A DNA stretch of 64,000 bases from Eumeta japonica (taxonomy: Eukaryota > Arthropoda > Insecta > Lepidoptera > Psychidae): NCBI GenBank assembly GCA_005406025.1, contig BGZK01001018.1:124001-188000 (forward strand). The letters are read 5' to 3'. Made by a program: the position numbers and the translations under genes. The stretch's first letter is position 1; every line of letters begins with the position of its first letter. The notes below the pieces were generated by a model. It made no database searches. It worked only from the letters and a program-made list of their open reading frames with translations, and was not told the DNA's origin. Shown piece after piece: positions 53,301 through 62,990 of the stretch.

Positions 53301-56299
53301 ACCTACCGCCATTCTACCGGTTTTGTTAGAAGCATCTCGCCGTAACTCCACCGTCAGTCGGCCATTGTGCCGCAATCGTACCGCATGCATTTTGTATTTG
53401 AAAACGGATTAAATTGTGGTAAAAGTATTTTTTTAATATGCATATAGATACTGAAAATTTTATACATTTGATTACAAGACCTACAGTTTTATATAATGAG
53501 TTAGATCCGGAGCATAAAAATAAAAGTGTACAAAATTAATTTGCAGATTTGAGCTTCTGCTCGAAATAGGTTGTTTTTTTTTTTATGGTAAATGATTTCA
53601 TGCTAATATAACCTATCCTAACTTAGCTGTACCGAAACCTATCGTTTTGTATAAATATGCCTTTTTTTTTTTAATATTCACTAAACGATGTAAACAACTT
53701 GACCCTTTCACGATTTTGACGCTACTTATTAAATTAATGTCTAAGGGTATTAAAAATATGCTGAACATATCTGTGTACACATGTACATAATGCATTGTGC
53801 CATCGCTTCAAATACGATAATTTGGATAACTACTTTTGCTTTTCTTAACTTTTTATTGGAAGTTTTATTTTACCGCAGCAGAATATATGACAAACGAACG
53901 CCTTTATAAAGATTCCAATCAAAAGCCTCTGTCGACTATAAACCCACGTGCCATAAAATCCTTGTGTCTCGATAGAGACGTCGGTGCAGACAGTCTTGAT
54001 CATTCTCCTTCGAGATCCGAAAATGATTCAGAATGCGATGGATCAGACGACATCCTCACAGCCAAGGCACGCGATAACACTACCACGGTGGTCGACTAAC
54101 ATACCGCTTAGGTATTACCGGTCTTGAATCGTGCCTCGATCACTTATCGGATACCGGGGCGGTACTCTACTTAACGCGTGGTGCATCTATCGGTCACAAG
54201 CTTTGGCCAAATCAGGCGCACGTCCGACACTGTACTACCGCCTGGTGGTGCCTCAGCTTTTTGGTGTAGTACTGTGTCAAGTTTCAACTGCCCCACTGCT
54301 GAGCCAAACTTTCAAACGTTGATTTTGAACATTATATCAATGAAAAACATCAGCGCATAATATCGTTTCATTATAGGATGACAATTAAACCAATTACAGT
54401 ATTACGTCGGATTTTTAAAAATTGATTTAAATAGTACATCAAAATCTTTTATAAAACCGTAAAAATTGATTATATTCTGACAAATTATATTATGATAAGA
54501 GTATTTTTTTAGTATTAACGTAAAAAGTGCATAGCAAATACATTTGCAGTGCATCGTGATTTTGTAGTCCTGTAATTTTTGCATTTAAGGTTTTTTTTTA
54601 TGTCATAAAAACGAAATTTAGATTATTTCATAAAAGTAAAACTTTTCATTCAATTAGCCGTAAATATTCGTTTATAATGTAATAATAACAAGATAATGTA
54701 ATTAATTATATAATTAGTTTATGATAAAAATATAACAAAAAAAAATACTTTATGAAGTATTTTACAGATAAACCTCGATAGCAAAATTATATGAACTAAT
54801 TTGTCGTTACCATCTAACGCAAATATCTATAAAACGTTTGACTCAGCAGGCCAACCTAAAATTTCTGATGTGCATATGGAACCAATTGAGTTTAAATCAA
54901 CAAGGAATCTGAAGTGAGCCGAACTCATTCCAGTATCATGAACTTGCATTTAATCACATGATTAATTTGGTAGTTATTAGAAAAAAAAATTTTTTGGAGG
55001 TTTTCCCTAGAAATATCTTATCAAATTAATTGATTACATTTGAGTTTGCAGACGAAATTCTTTGAAGAATAAAGATCATTGCTGTTTTGAATTTATCCTT
55101 TTTTCACTTTATTACTTATGAACAAAAAACAAAACGTATTTTTTTATAGGATATTTTTAAGATTACTTGAAATTCACTAAATAGATGATGGTCGAATTGT
55201 CAAAACTTCTAAATCGAGACAATATCATTAAGAAAGTATCTCGCCCACACTCCCGATCCCGGACCCGAATGTGGTCGCGATTCTGGTCACGGACCGATGT
55301 TGAATTTCGACTTTCCGTTCAACATTGCCGGTTACCGATAACCGATCCACATAAAAAGTAAAGAATTAAATTTATCAGTTCACAAGAGCGAAGTCGCGAG
55401 TAAAAGCTAGTATGTTATATGTTGTTGAATGTAACCCTCAGTTGCAGAGTCTGATTCGCACTTGTTTATCGAATAGCTTGTTATAAAGTTGTTGTCTACC
55501 GTGGCATGTCATGCGTTTTTTTTTTGAAAGAAAAAAAATTTTTTGTCATCGCATCATGTGAAATCATCAATCTAAAACTTGACATGTGATCAGCGTTTAC
55601 TGAATAAAAAAATTTAATTCGTAAATCAGGGAAAATCTCTACAAAAAAAGAAAGTTATAAATTACACTTCACGTATCTCATAGGGTTCAAGTTTCTCAAC
55701 GACGACGTCCAGAAGCCGGCTATGGTGAATTAATACTCAGGTGGTATTTCTCTGGCACTCACAAGACGTGGGAGGAAAACATCTAATTTGAGGCTAATGT
55801 CGTAACTCGCATACGTATAGACATATCGTTATCATTATCATACATAGCATTGTACAGAAATATCATTATCGATTTAGGGATAGAATACACATTTTTTTAG
55901 AACCGTAAATACATGTTGATCGTTATTAAAAGTGAAATTTCTTAAATTCCATTTGCACAACCAAGGAACAAGCTAAAACAATTTAGATACGAAAACATCG
56001 CCTGATATGACAATCGTAACCAAAGCTCCTCCTGATATTAACAGCGTTTGATCAATTTGATAGATCATCGAACAGACCATTCGGTGTATTTAATCCGAGG
56101 TGCCTATCATTTATACAAGATTTTGAATTAAATTGAGAGTAGCCTTAAAAACGCATGCCTTATGCAACTCCGGGTATCCTTCGATCCGGCAAGTGTAGAC
56201 TCCGTTGTCTTCCGTGGTCGCACTGTTGATGGTCAGCACTTCCTCGGCGCTGTCCAGGCGCCGGATCCGGCCGCTCGGAAAGTTCAACTCCCAATACAC
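26146..56299 (-). CDS. protogenin-like DCC-family receptor (Ig-FN3-TM), 17 visible exons, 5' partial
   Basis: Seventeen exons join in consistent phase, apart from one frame break, to give about 825 residues. Order from the first visible exon: the end of one Ig domain (1-61, ...DNGVYTCRIEG); a second Ig domain (about 62-190, RLNC ... RWYKDGR ... DAGTYQCFADNG); five FN3 domains (about 193-277, 281-372, 377-465, 469-560, 562-655); a membrane helix (about 668-690, VVICAVCAGAGALCMW) followed by RRRRKRHR, which orients the tail inside; then a 120-residue tail rich in Gly, Ser and Pro. Multiple N-glycosylation sites lie outside. Five FN3 domains fit protogenin or IGDCC4; DCC, neogenin and frazzled have six. 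The expected total is four Ig domains, so the signal peptide and early Ig exons are missing (part probably at 59.1 kb). These are single-pass surface receptors used in adhesion or guidance. The ligand is unknown here. The frame break at about 50.2 kb would truncate the protein if real. Confidence 0.85.
27039..27149 (-). CDS. receptor exon 16 visible (Gly/Ala-rich tail)
   Basis: The acceptor is gtttacag and the donor is GCT|GTGCGT. It has 37 codons, Gly-, Ala- and Asn-rich, ending LLNGHVRITENPA. Phase 0 in and out, so it can be skipped without changing frame. Confidence 0.82.
28338..28386 (-). CDS. receptor exon 15 visible (cytoplasmic micro-exon)
   Basis: 49 bases between an aattacag acceptor and an AAA|GTAAGT donor. 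It encodes RATSTNDSIEDGSEMK after completing a split Arg codon. The Ser/Thr and acidic content suggests kinase or adaptor contacts (inference). Confidence 0.82.
28967..29063 (-). CDS. receptor exon 14 visible (transmembrane)
   Basis: The acceptor is gtttcag and the donor is AG|GTTAGT. It encodes the hydrophobic helix (GVVICAVCAGAGALCMW) and the stop-transfer basic cluster RRRRKRHRTTH. Confidence 0.9.
30104..30227 (-). CDS. receptor exon 13 visible (end of FN3-5, juxtamembrane)
   Basis: The acceptor is cggcggcag and the donor is G|GTTACT. It reads VTNVPDGAWTYVVVSPLGDA and then ETHMLNVPPPPTRM, a Pro-rich spacer before the membrane. Confidence 0.88.
30655..31030. repeat. degenerate quasi-tandem repeat rich in TCCCGATTC/TCTCGATTT
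   Basis: Many imperfect copies of a roughly 6-base theme (GATTCC/CGATTT/GGTCCC) run across the intron. Similar wording occurs at 42150-42200 and 55245-55300. All are degraded. It is probably an old simple-repeat tract. Confidence 0.4.
32246..32442 (-). CDS. receptor exon 12 visible (first half of FN3-5)
   Basis: The acceptor is ccataatag. The donor CAT|GTTAGT is chosen because it leaves phase 0, which the next exon needs; reading on would reach a stop near 32190. It reads DDGLSIRWSDSSG, MYSVRYSHNITMPIESWAER and NVSRAQLYNYH. Confidence 0.85.
32773..32869 (-). CDS. receptor exon 11 visible (second half of FN3-4)
   Basis: The acceptor is tctctccag and the donor is G|GTAATT. It reads VPLGDNQRMYVIVMAYEPAE and then SLVLTITRPTTG. 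Confidence 0.9.
33505..33605 (+). repeat. lepidopteran dispersed repeat fragment
   Basis: The pattern CATACGGGCTATCAGGGTGT, then GTTAACCACTGGCGCC, resembles the abundant lepidopteran 'ACGGGC..ACCTGATGGTAAGTGGTTACC' end in degraded form. It lies in a receptor intron. Confidence 0.5.
33841..34019 (-). CDS. receptor exon 10 visible (first half of FN3-4)
   Basis: The acceptor is gtttgcag and the donor is CTC|GTAAGT. It reads NASSVRVWWR, LYTVRYSPKLTLPVQEWSAL and NVSTNDAL. It ends in phase 0. Confidence 0.92.
35945..36072 (-). CDS. receptor exon 9 visible (second half of FN3-3)
   Basis: The acceptor is ttatttag and the donor is G|GTAATT. It reads ATIEDLQPNTEYEIRVQAMT, the FN3 signature of strands E-F, then PFLIVTPSEG. 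Confidence 0.92.
36868..37020 (-). CDS. receptor exon 8 visible (first half of FN3-3)
   Basis: The acceptor is cgccacag and the donor is AC|GTAAAT. It reads APSVPEVVRVWPRGALIVWR and then HHVYTICVRTSG, with ENCQQT at the end. Confidence 0.9.
38915..39035 (-). CDS. receptor exon 7 visible (second half of FN3-2)
   Basis: The acceptor is atatacag and the donor is CCG|GTGAGG. It reads VPAGEKWSVRLLGSKDLDW and then LTLVPWTSIPEADYNNN. The mariner copy lies in the intron just upstream (in transcript order). Confidence 0.85.
39215..40370 (+). mobile_element. mariner transposon with decayed transposase, antisense in a receptor intron
   Basis: The + strand reads the mariner transposase in order: MDLTRETFRALI, LTQKQRINQLISALG, then the RWIPHNF motif, the first catalytic Asp region (TGDETLIYAYDPETKQ), the second (ILHHSNASF-type, damaged), SPDLSSNDFCLFPSVKNELR, and the C-terminus SEWKKYYKNWFQRMQKCIDH ending EYLEKQ. 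About ten stops and a few frameshifts interrupt it. A mariner-like 3' end (TTCATATTCCGGACAC) lies near 40335. It is related to the lepidopteran group starting MDLTRE. Confidence 0.85.
40776..40937 (-). CDS. receptor exon 6 visible (first half of FN3-2)
   Basis: The acceptor is ttttgcag and the donor is G|GTGCAT. It reads VPVDVRRKGGRVKVSWVQF and ends NTTTYELDG, phase 1 in and out. Confidence 0.9.
41865..42020 (-). CDS. receptor exon 5 visible (end of FN3-1)
   Basis: The acceptor is tttcag and the donor is G|GTATAC. It reads NLTVQMPLVPYSFKVRAYRT and then SDPVECQGQGG, the E to G strands of FN3-1. The intron upstream (42021-47155) is the longest clearly bounded one after 50.3-56.1 kb and holds the truncated LINE. 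Confidence 0.9.
43975..45420 (-). mobile_element. LINE with intact-looking ORF1 pieces joined to the last codons of ORF2 (ORF2 deleted)
   Basis: The - strand has a coiled-coil ORF1 start (45218 downward, MEEIINTLKQLKW). After a frameshift it has the conserved ORF1 core (44836-44417) with LKDTNYYIKEDYPKYVLEKR and then YDKLIIPKNN. Only about 190 bases after the ORF1 stop comes the C-terminal end of an ORF2 (44230-44145): NWWQLAQDREEWASLEEAFT and a TAG. A 3' tail of TTTTATTTTA units ends at about 43975. Endonuclease and reverse transcriptase are absent, so this is an internally deleted, non-autonomous copy. It lies in the same orientation as the host receptor gene. Confidence 0.75.
47156..47350 (-). 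CDS. receptor exon 4 visible (end of Ig, start of FN3-1)
   Basis: The acceptor is gtatag and the donor is G|GTATTG. It completes the Ig (TYQCFADNG, then LNVTGG) and starts FN3-1 (EPVAVRCAPVGVRSVRVHW, VVAYTVHYSPRG). Strongly GC-rich compared with the flanking introns. Confidence 0.9.
48000..48100 (-). repeat. dispersed repeat, inverted relative of the 8.65 kb copy
   Basis: The - strand reads TTATAGGATCACTTTTGTGA and then CTGTGTGTCTGCCAG, matching the 8630-8710 pattern in reverse orientation. Confidence 0.4.
49546..49618 (-). CDS. receptor exon 3 visible (Ig strands D-E)
   Basis: The acceptor is tttcgcag and the donor is G|GTAAGC. It reads IKLMRSSKTQLIELVISG then ATSKDAG, the usual lead into the F-strand. 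The other two frames contain stops. Confidence 0.85.
50075..50307 (-). CDS. receptor exon 2 visible (first part of the last Ig domain), frame-broken
   Basis: The acceptor is aaactgcag and the likely donor is AGT|GTATAA. It starts NFTLNVWERVRVLHPPASKH and reaches the B-strand RLNCTAEA. The W-strand RPAVRWYKDGRALNIT is one base out of frame. The break lies between 50185 and 50210 in a G/C run. Without correction the frame stops at TGA after ...IIII. Length with one added base is 78 codons, and this restores the phase needed by the next exon. Confidence 0.75.
51885..52035 (-). other. GC-rich island, possible - strand exon
   Basis: The only strongly GC-rich stretch in the 50.3-56.1 kb receptor intron. 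On the - strand it is open (TSERAFNFALSLPGPRPAVL, then PSPAIIVHHRPPEAQPLSG) and ends at a possible donor (G|GTAACC), but that donor's phase does not fit the next receptor exon. It could be an alternative exon, a regulatory CpG-rich element or a repeat. Confidence 0.3.
53879..54099 (+). CDS. candidate terminal exon of an unknown + strand gene inside the receptor intron
   Basis: A long pyrimidine tract and CAG (ttattttaccgcag) precede 72 open codons and a TAA. The sequence is protein-like: EYMTNERLYKDSNQKPLSTI, SLCLDRDVGADSLDHSPSRS, then ENDSECDGSDDILTAKARDN and TTTVVD. It is acidic and Ser/Asp-rich, as in cytoplasmic or regulatory tails. The reverse strand has no such frame. No domain recognised. 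Earlier exons would have to lie to the left within receptor introns; I could not identify them. Confidence 0.45.
56117..56299 (-). CDS. receptor exon 1 visible (C-terminal half of an Ig domain)
   Basis: The acceptor is tttgctcag and the donor is CTT|GTATAA, phase 0 in and out. It holds the Ig C-strand Trp (VYWELN) and the F-strand DNGVYTC, and ends in strand G (FKATLNLI). The B-strand Cys must be on an earlier exon. Confidence 0.8.
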
Positions 56300-59112
56300 C
56301 TGAGCAAAGAAAGGCGAGATTAGAACAGATTGTACAGACATCGAACGATTTAAAGACCAAACTATTGGAAACCAATTCGAGACAAAAAAAAACTTTATTT
56401 ACAACTTTTATTTGTTGCGAAAACGAGATTTTTAAGTTTGTAAAGGATAGATCTAGCTTTTTTGTAATAGAAAAGAAATCATTTAAGCAACGATAATCTG
56501 CTTGTAGAATCTTTTGTTTGTAGGATTGTGAACGGACATTTAAAAATTTCATTAGCACATAATGTCAACACTGTTTAATTGTTCTATATATGTTATAAAA
56601 CTGAACGTCTCTCTGGCTGTTCGTTTATCTTTTTGTGAGTGTAAACAAGTCAATAAATTATGTGTAACAAACTAGTCGTAAACATGTCACGTCCGACATA
56701 AACAAAAAACCAAAATTTATTGTCTCTAGAATATTCTACCCCAGAAATGCATTCAAGATGTATACATGTGTGGGTGATGGTGACGGAGGGGAGGCAGGAG
56801 TAGGGCTTATTTTAACATTAAAGATTACAACTATTCTCGAATGTTTTCGTAGTGGACACGTTTAGATTTTCATTTCTAATACGAGTCATTTCATGAATAG
56901 GAGCTTATATACGCCATCAGTTGGTGCGTAAGTTAACAAATTTGGTCAGTGCGAGTCTGATATTTTTCGTTTATAACTAACGCCATTTGTTTGTACATAA
57001 CTGAACGGCAAGAAAGATATCTATATCAATGCGTTAAAGCGTGGACTTTGGTTGACACAACGTTACGTTGCACGTGGCGATGAGTGAAAAACACAACAAT
57101 GTTTCTACGTGTTTTAAAAGTGTGTCAAACCTTTTGTACTATTTATATATGCAATTATGCCTTAATGTTTCATAATTGCGGGTTGTTTTTTCATTACTTA
57201 ATAAACTTAAATTGAAAAAATAAACTCAGTTTGAAACATTAATTCATAGATGTACTCATATCCACGTAAAACTTAGGGTTACAAAGACACAGGCAGCAAC
57301 CAATTTTACAATTATTTTGTATTTTTAATTTATTTAACTTATGGACGCACTTCACAATAATGTAGTTTTTAGATACACACATACAACCAAGTATTAGTTA
57401 GTTCAAGTTCTTTATGAGAGTCAAAGAAGTTGAATCGAGTTTTTAAACGCATAAAAGTCGTTTAAGTAGGTTTTATGTTCTGTCACATATAAGAGATATA
57501 TATGACATATGTAATACTTGATAAAGTTTTTGGTTTTTGGTTAAAAATTCAAAACATCTTCCACATATAATTTCAATTTAATACGATAAAAGAAAAACAA
57601 GTTTATTAGGGAATCAAAATTGTCTTAATTCACAGATAAATAACGACATTTCATAGAATCTTAGACGTGCTGAAATTATTCCTTTGACAGCTTTTTATAT
57701 GTAAAATATCTAATAAATAACATTCCTTTTCAGATATTTTTTATCTCTTAATAAAAAGGCCTAAGGTAATGGCGCGACTAAGCTAATGTCAGATTAGAAA
57801 CTGGTATTACAAAATAAATAAATAAAAGAAAACCGTTGATCCTGCAAGCTAATCTCGAGTATTTTTATGATTTTCGAACTCAAAAAGATCTAAAATATTC
57901 ATGTATGTAAATTTTCGAACTAGGATAAAAAAGAAATAAAACTTTCAAATTTTATGAACCCGGCCTTCATCAATTGAATGGTTTAAAACTTATTTGAAAA
58001 AAAAAAAACGTTTGTTTTTGTCCTTTCTCAAACAATATTTCAAGATTAAATTTATTCATTTTCATGAAAAATTATTTTCAATGTAACTTTTTGTCAAATA
58101 AGAATTCAATAGGGGATCGTGAAGTAAGGTCGATAATAATGATTAAAAAAAAAACTCTTGAGATATTTAAAATTTAGTACACTGATTGAACTCAAATTCT
58201 CAAAGGAGCTGAATTGAGTGAAACATTTTCAATATCGTATTTTTTTTTTAATTGCAATAATTACTTATTGTCTTATCAAGGCTCTTTAAGTAGATATATA
58301 CTAATTTACACATGGGTATCTCGGAAACGGATCCTAACGATTTCGAACTGAATTTGCACTTAGATAAAATTTTGTTTTTCAAGTTCATCGACGTGTCTTC
58401 CCTGAAAACAAGATAAAAAAATTAACATTGCTTTACAGCACCATCTGTAGATTTTTGAGGTAATTAGGTTATTGCTGGTTATTGGTATTCAACAACAAAT
58501 GACACTGCGTGACATAAAATAGACGACACTGCATAAACAAGATACGTAGACAATGTCTTATTACGTATCTAAATATTTATTTGTAGACGTACATACAAGC
58601 GAATTTTCCGGTAGAAAGTTGTCAGTCATATTTTGACGGTAAACTTGAATTACGTTGAGCGAAACTCGGCTATTCAAGTACTCTAGATTAATGGAAATAA
58701 TTAATACTAATAATATAAGATATTACACAAACAGATTCTGACTTTAATAGTACAATTCTACATTAGTAATAACTTGTAAATTATAAATGTCTTAAGTTTG
58801 ATTATTTTCAAATTAATCATGATTTAGGTCTTCTGTGGGGCGAAATCACTTTAATTTCTCCTAAATTGAGAGGTTATTAAATATTTAATTAGTTCGCCGG
58901 ACTGCGTCCTGTAATCGGATAATGAGAGCGGCCCGCCCACACCCACCAGGCAGCCAGTGCTAGCGAAGTATTATTTGTTTGTCATTGAAATTTAGAATTA
59001 GTGTCTGCTTCTTCTTGGATAGTTTAATATTTATTAGCGGCAAAATGAAACAGGAGAAACGTTCGCGAGAAATTGCGTATTTCTTTTGAAAACCAAAATG
59101 TGCGACGTCGAC
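56300..59112. other. receptor intron, nothing recognised
   Basis: AT-rich. It should hold at least one more Ig exon if 59.1 kb belongs to the gene, but none with splice sites and Ig signature was found by eye. Confidence 0.35.
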
Positions 59113-59199
59113 CTCGAGCATGAAGGTTGTCTCGCTCGCCGAGGCCCGCGCGCCCAGCGCCGCCCTCTGGTGGCGCCGGCCAGCACGGCCTCGCTGTTG
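59113..59199 (-). CDS. candidate 5' exon of the receptor (end of first Ig domain), frame-broken
   Basis: A GC-rich block with acceptor tatcccag on the - strand. It reads NSEAVLAGAT in one frame and then RAALGARASASETTFMLE one base out of register. Restoring one base at about 59162-59176 gives the ...SRAAL... pattern that ends a DCC-family Ig domain, followed by the linker. The downstream donor (GAG|GTCGAC or GAC|GTCGCA) is weak, so the end is uncertain. The exon between this one and 56299, holding the N-terminal half of the next Ig, was not found. Confidence 0.45.
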
Positions 59200-60534
59200 C
59201 TGGGATACAGCGTATATATCTATTACATTTTAAAAGTAAAAACGACAAGGATCTACGTTCCACTTAGTTTTTGCTGAATAGTTTGATCCTATCAATGTTG
59301 TCACATAATAATACGTTTTCATAGAAAGGAATAAATATATGTTTTCTATACAGTAAAAATATTAAAAAATGAAATATGATTAATTGTGTTAACGAAACGA
59401 ATATCAAAATAAAACTTAACATTAAAATCAACCTAGAACTTTTATTATTCAGAGCATTTAATTTTAAATTGTCTCAAGGAGAATGAAGTATGTCATTTTC
59501 AATTTCTAACCATAAGATTAAATTAATTTTCCCACTTCTACCTTCATACGTCATATACGTCTACACAATATATCATAGATTATATGTCCGCATAAATACT
59601 GTATATTCTATTTCTGCCAGAGACAGCTAACGATAGACAAGGTAACGTTGGCAACGAAACCTTTTAAATCTGCGTCAACTTTATGAGAATTAATTTTTGG
59701 AATGTAATGATGCCGTCTATCTATAAAGTAAAGCTAGTCTGACGGAATATAGTGTGACTAGCTACACTAATTACTTAACAAACAAGTTGCCCGCTATATT
59801 CAAAATTACATGTAAAATACATTTAAAATTACACCTGAATCTGATTAGCAGTTGGTACATGATACTCGAGATGTAAGCAGACGTATATTTTAAAATTACC
59901 AGCATATATTATAGTCCCGGATATGCACACTTTTTGCATAAATACAATTTGCACACTTTTTGCATAAATATACTTTGGATATCGTTAATCAACACTAACA
60001 CTAACGAGTACACCGCCGTGCGCATGCTCAAAGCAGTGTGTTCGTTATGAGACGGCTACTTCGTCTGAAATAATAATAATTTTGGAAATGAAAACTAATT
60101 TAGGCATGTTGGGCGCCTTTTGTTCGTGTAAAATCTTGTAAGTTTGGGTCACCGATATGTTAATGTTCGCGCGCGCTCCAGTGGACCTACTAGAGCGCGC
60201 ACAGCGATATGTGTGCTATATATACACGCATATATATATATATATACTTTTATGCTCAAATATATATCCCTCAATTAGATGACTATAATGTTTTTCATAT
60301 ATAAATAGGTAATTTATTTAAAAGAAACAAGTCGTATATACATCACGTCTGACGACAACAAACAAGATTTATTGCACTATTGAAAATTCCAACTCAATAA
60401 TTAATGTATTTAAAAATGTAAAAACGCATGAGACGCAATAACAGCGGGGAAAACGGGTCGAGGATTTTGGCAGAGGACGGGACGAAGGATTGGTTTACGT
60501 ATAGTCCTATTCTCGAATATTTATTTATTAGAGG

Positions 60535-60740
60535 AATCCTACTAATATTATAAACGCGAAAGTTTGTAAGAATGTATGGATGTGTGGATGTATGTTTGTC
60601 ACTCTTTCATGCAAAAACTACTGAATGGATTTTCATGAAACTGTACAATAATATAACTTACACATCAAAATAACACATAGGCTATGATTTATAAACACAT
60701 CTGCGAGTTATTGTGGCGTGCGCCGCAAAAACCGTTGGAA
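60535..60740 (+). mobile_element. Helitron-like / lepidopteran dispersed element end
   Basis: Begins TCCTACTAATATTATAAACG with CGAAAGTTTG next, followed by GTATGTTTGTCACTCTTTCA and CAAAAACTACTGAATGG. This block is very common in lepidopteran genomes and is usually assigned to non-autonomous Helitrons. The far end is not clear. A related tail (GCGGGCGAAACC) occurs near 63630. Confidence 0.55.
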
Positions 60741-61529
60741 TTACACGTATATAATGTATAATGGAAATGTTTATCATAAATAGTCCTACAAAAAACCCGC
60801 AACAGCTTATATATATCTTTTATGTGTAAGCCATTATCGTCAAAATAGTGAACCATAAATATAATAAAAATTGATAATTTATTTCTAACGCACATTTGGT
60901 AGTAACAAATTAATCCTTATATCAAAATAAATACTTTTATCGCATTTGGTGTTTAAACTAGATAAACTTTGTCTTTTACACAAATCATTTGGACAAATAT
61001 TTAAATAATTACGACGATAAACAAGCGAGTGCGCGATATTATGGTGCGGTCCGGCGGCAGGGTCAGACCATAAAGGTAGCAGGCATACATTTGAGCACGC
61101 CATGTTTTTCCCACGGCCAGCTCTACGTGGCTTGCTCACGCGTTTCTTAATCGCAAAATCTGCATGTTTATACAGACCGAAATAAATCGGTTAACATAGT
61201 TTATAAGAGTATATTGCAGTAGCTACCAGTGGCGAGGGGTGAGAAAAATATAAAGGGAAGCCGAACCTTAAAAAATTGTCAACATTAAACATTATTAATA
61301 AAAATATAACTATTACTACCGAGCTCCGTAACGCCCTCTGGTATAACGCGGAGATATTTCATTCGCCACTTTTGGCATACTTGAAGTCAATGATAGAATA
61401 CAAACGGAAGACTTCGAGCATGCATAAAAGCAGCTTTGAAAAAAGCTAATGAAGTAGTTTCCTTTAGTCGAATTTATAGCAGCGCAGTGGATAAATGAAT
61501 TAAATGAGATAAAAAAGCTATTTAAATTC

Positions 61530-62760
61530 TAGTGGTTATCTACGATTTGTTTTGAGAAAATGAGCTAATACCAAGTCATAAAAATTTGGCTTACTTTTGA
61601 TTTGCAACAGTAAATGTTTTTCTATAGATAACAACGCGAGATCTGAAAGCCTTTGTTCTGTCTGGCTATTCCTGAGGTACGTATGAATGCGTTTGAGAGC
61701 TGAAAAAGATCGTTCCGCGGCCGCAATTGTTATCGGAAGGGTTAAACAGATATTACTTAAGCTTAAAATTTGCATTTACAAAAAGATATCTTTTAAGATA
61801 TCTTTTTGTAAATGCAAAAATAACTCGTACATATCTAATCCTTTAAGCGAGGGAGACGAATATAATACTTTTAACTCATTTTTTAATGCATTTATGTCAA
61901 AAATTCGAGGAAATAATAAATTTAAATTATTTAGTTTATCCTCAGGAAATGTACGTTCGAATAAATCATATTACTTTGACTATTACTTAGTAAATCTAAA
62001 AACGACAAATTGCTTAGTGAACTATATCTGGTTTGAATTTGATTTTTAACATTATCTACAATTTCGATGAAAATACGTTTATACTCGCGTTTTAAGTCTG
62101 ATTCTGAGCTAAATAGACGTCGGCGTCTTCGTGGAGGCTCACTTATATCAGTGACACTGTCGTAAATTTCGTCAAACTTATTAATGAAATTACTCTCAAA
62201 CCGATTTAATAGCGATTGAACTTCGCGAATAACGACGTCTATATCACTCTGTTTATTTTGTAGCAAAGCGAAAGTAATATCTGTTCTTGCAAATAATTCA
62301 GCTAAAGTTTGCAAAAAAAAAGCAAAATTCCCCATCTTCTAATGTCATTAACAAACTTTCTGATATGGCAATTGATTCAGAATCCCAATCCATCGGATTT
62401 TCTATAATTATATTAAATGTTTGTATTATGTCGGATCTACAGTTACAAATGACATTAATAATACGAGAATGATACTGCCATCGAGTTTCTGCGACACTAG
62501 GCAAACGACGATCTGACGTTAATTTTAAAAGACCCGAACGTTTAGTAGATTTATTAAAAAATTTATTATGCAATTGATGTGGCCGAAAAATTGTTTTAAC
62601 TCTGGAATATTTTCTAAAGATCGAGATAACACTACGTAGTTAATTACGAGAGCATAGCAAGGAATAAAGACAGCCATTGGACATTGTAATTTAATTTTGT
62701 TTGTACGCCGCCTTCTATACTTAATTCGACACGGGAATGATGCTATATGCAAAACCGTTT
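61530..62760 (-). mobile_element. decayed hAT / ZMYM1-type transposase
   Basis: - strand pieces in order: KSTKRSGLLKLTSDRRLPSV, then ETRWQYHSRIINVI (62573 downward); a middle part (62335-61931) with NFINKFDEIYDSV and SEPPRRRRR; and the hAT C-terminal dimerisation segment (61775-61536) with LPITIAAAERSFSALKRIHT, then YLRNSQTEQRLSDLALLSIE. 'ER.FS.L..IK..LR....RL..L...SIE' is diagnostic of hAT-like transposases. Frameshifts and a palindrome break it up. It is related to the 10.9 kb fragment. Confidence 0.8.
61769..61818. repeat. perfect 24-bp palindrome with 2-base centre
   Basis: 61769-61792 and 61795-61818 are exact reverse complements (TTTGCATTTACAAAAAGATA and so on). The palindrome lies inside the decayed hAT transposase, between its last two coding pieces. 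Confidence 0.9.
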
Positions 62761-62951
62761 TTTATTCGGGTATAATCGGAAATCTCCGCTGATCGAACCG
62801 CATTATTATTTACATAATGATATATAACACAAGAATCCGCAACCGAATATAACACCTAAGAGTTCACGTTAAAGGTGAAATTATGTTACACGAATTACAA
62901 TTGCGTCATTTCGTTGTCGAAACGAAACTCGCGATATACTGAGTTATTCCC

Positions 62952-62990
62952 CCGCTCGCCTGCGGCTTGCGACCGGCAGGCTCGCGGGAG
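62952..62990. repeat. GC-rich imperfect hairpin
   Basis: CCCGC-TC-GCCTGC pairs with GCAGGC-TC-GCGGG around a 12-base loop (about 62952-62990), in AT-rich DNA next to the hAT remnant. It may be an element end. Confidence 0.4.

Noticed and set aside
60180..60220. GCGCGCTC...GAGCGCGC inverted repeat
   Set aside because: Only 8-base arms; too short to call a functional structure.
61020..61139. GC-rich stretch with a - strand ORF (MSKPRRAGRGKNMACSNVC...)
   Set aside because: Looks like a dispersed repeat (GGTCTGACCCTGCCGCCGG block) next to the hAT remnant; no splice or domain support as a gene or receptor exon.
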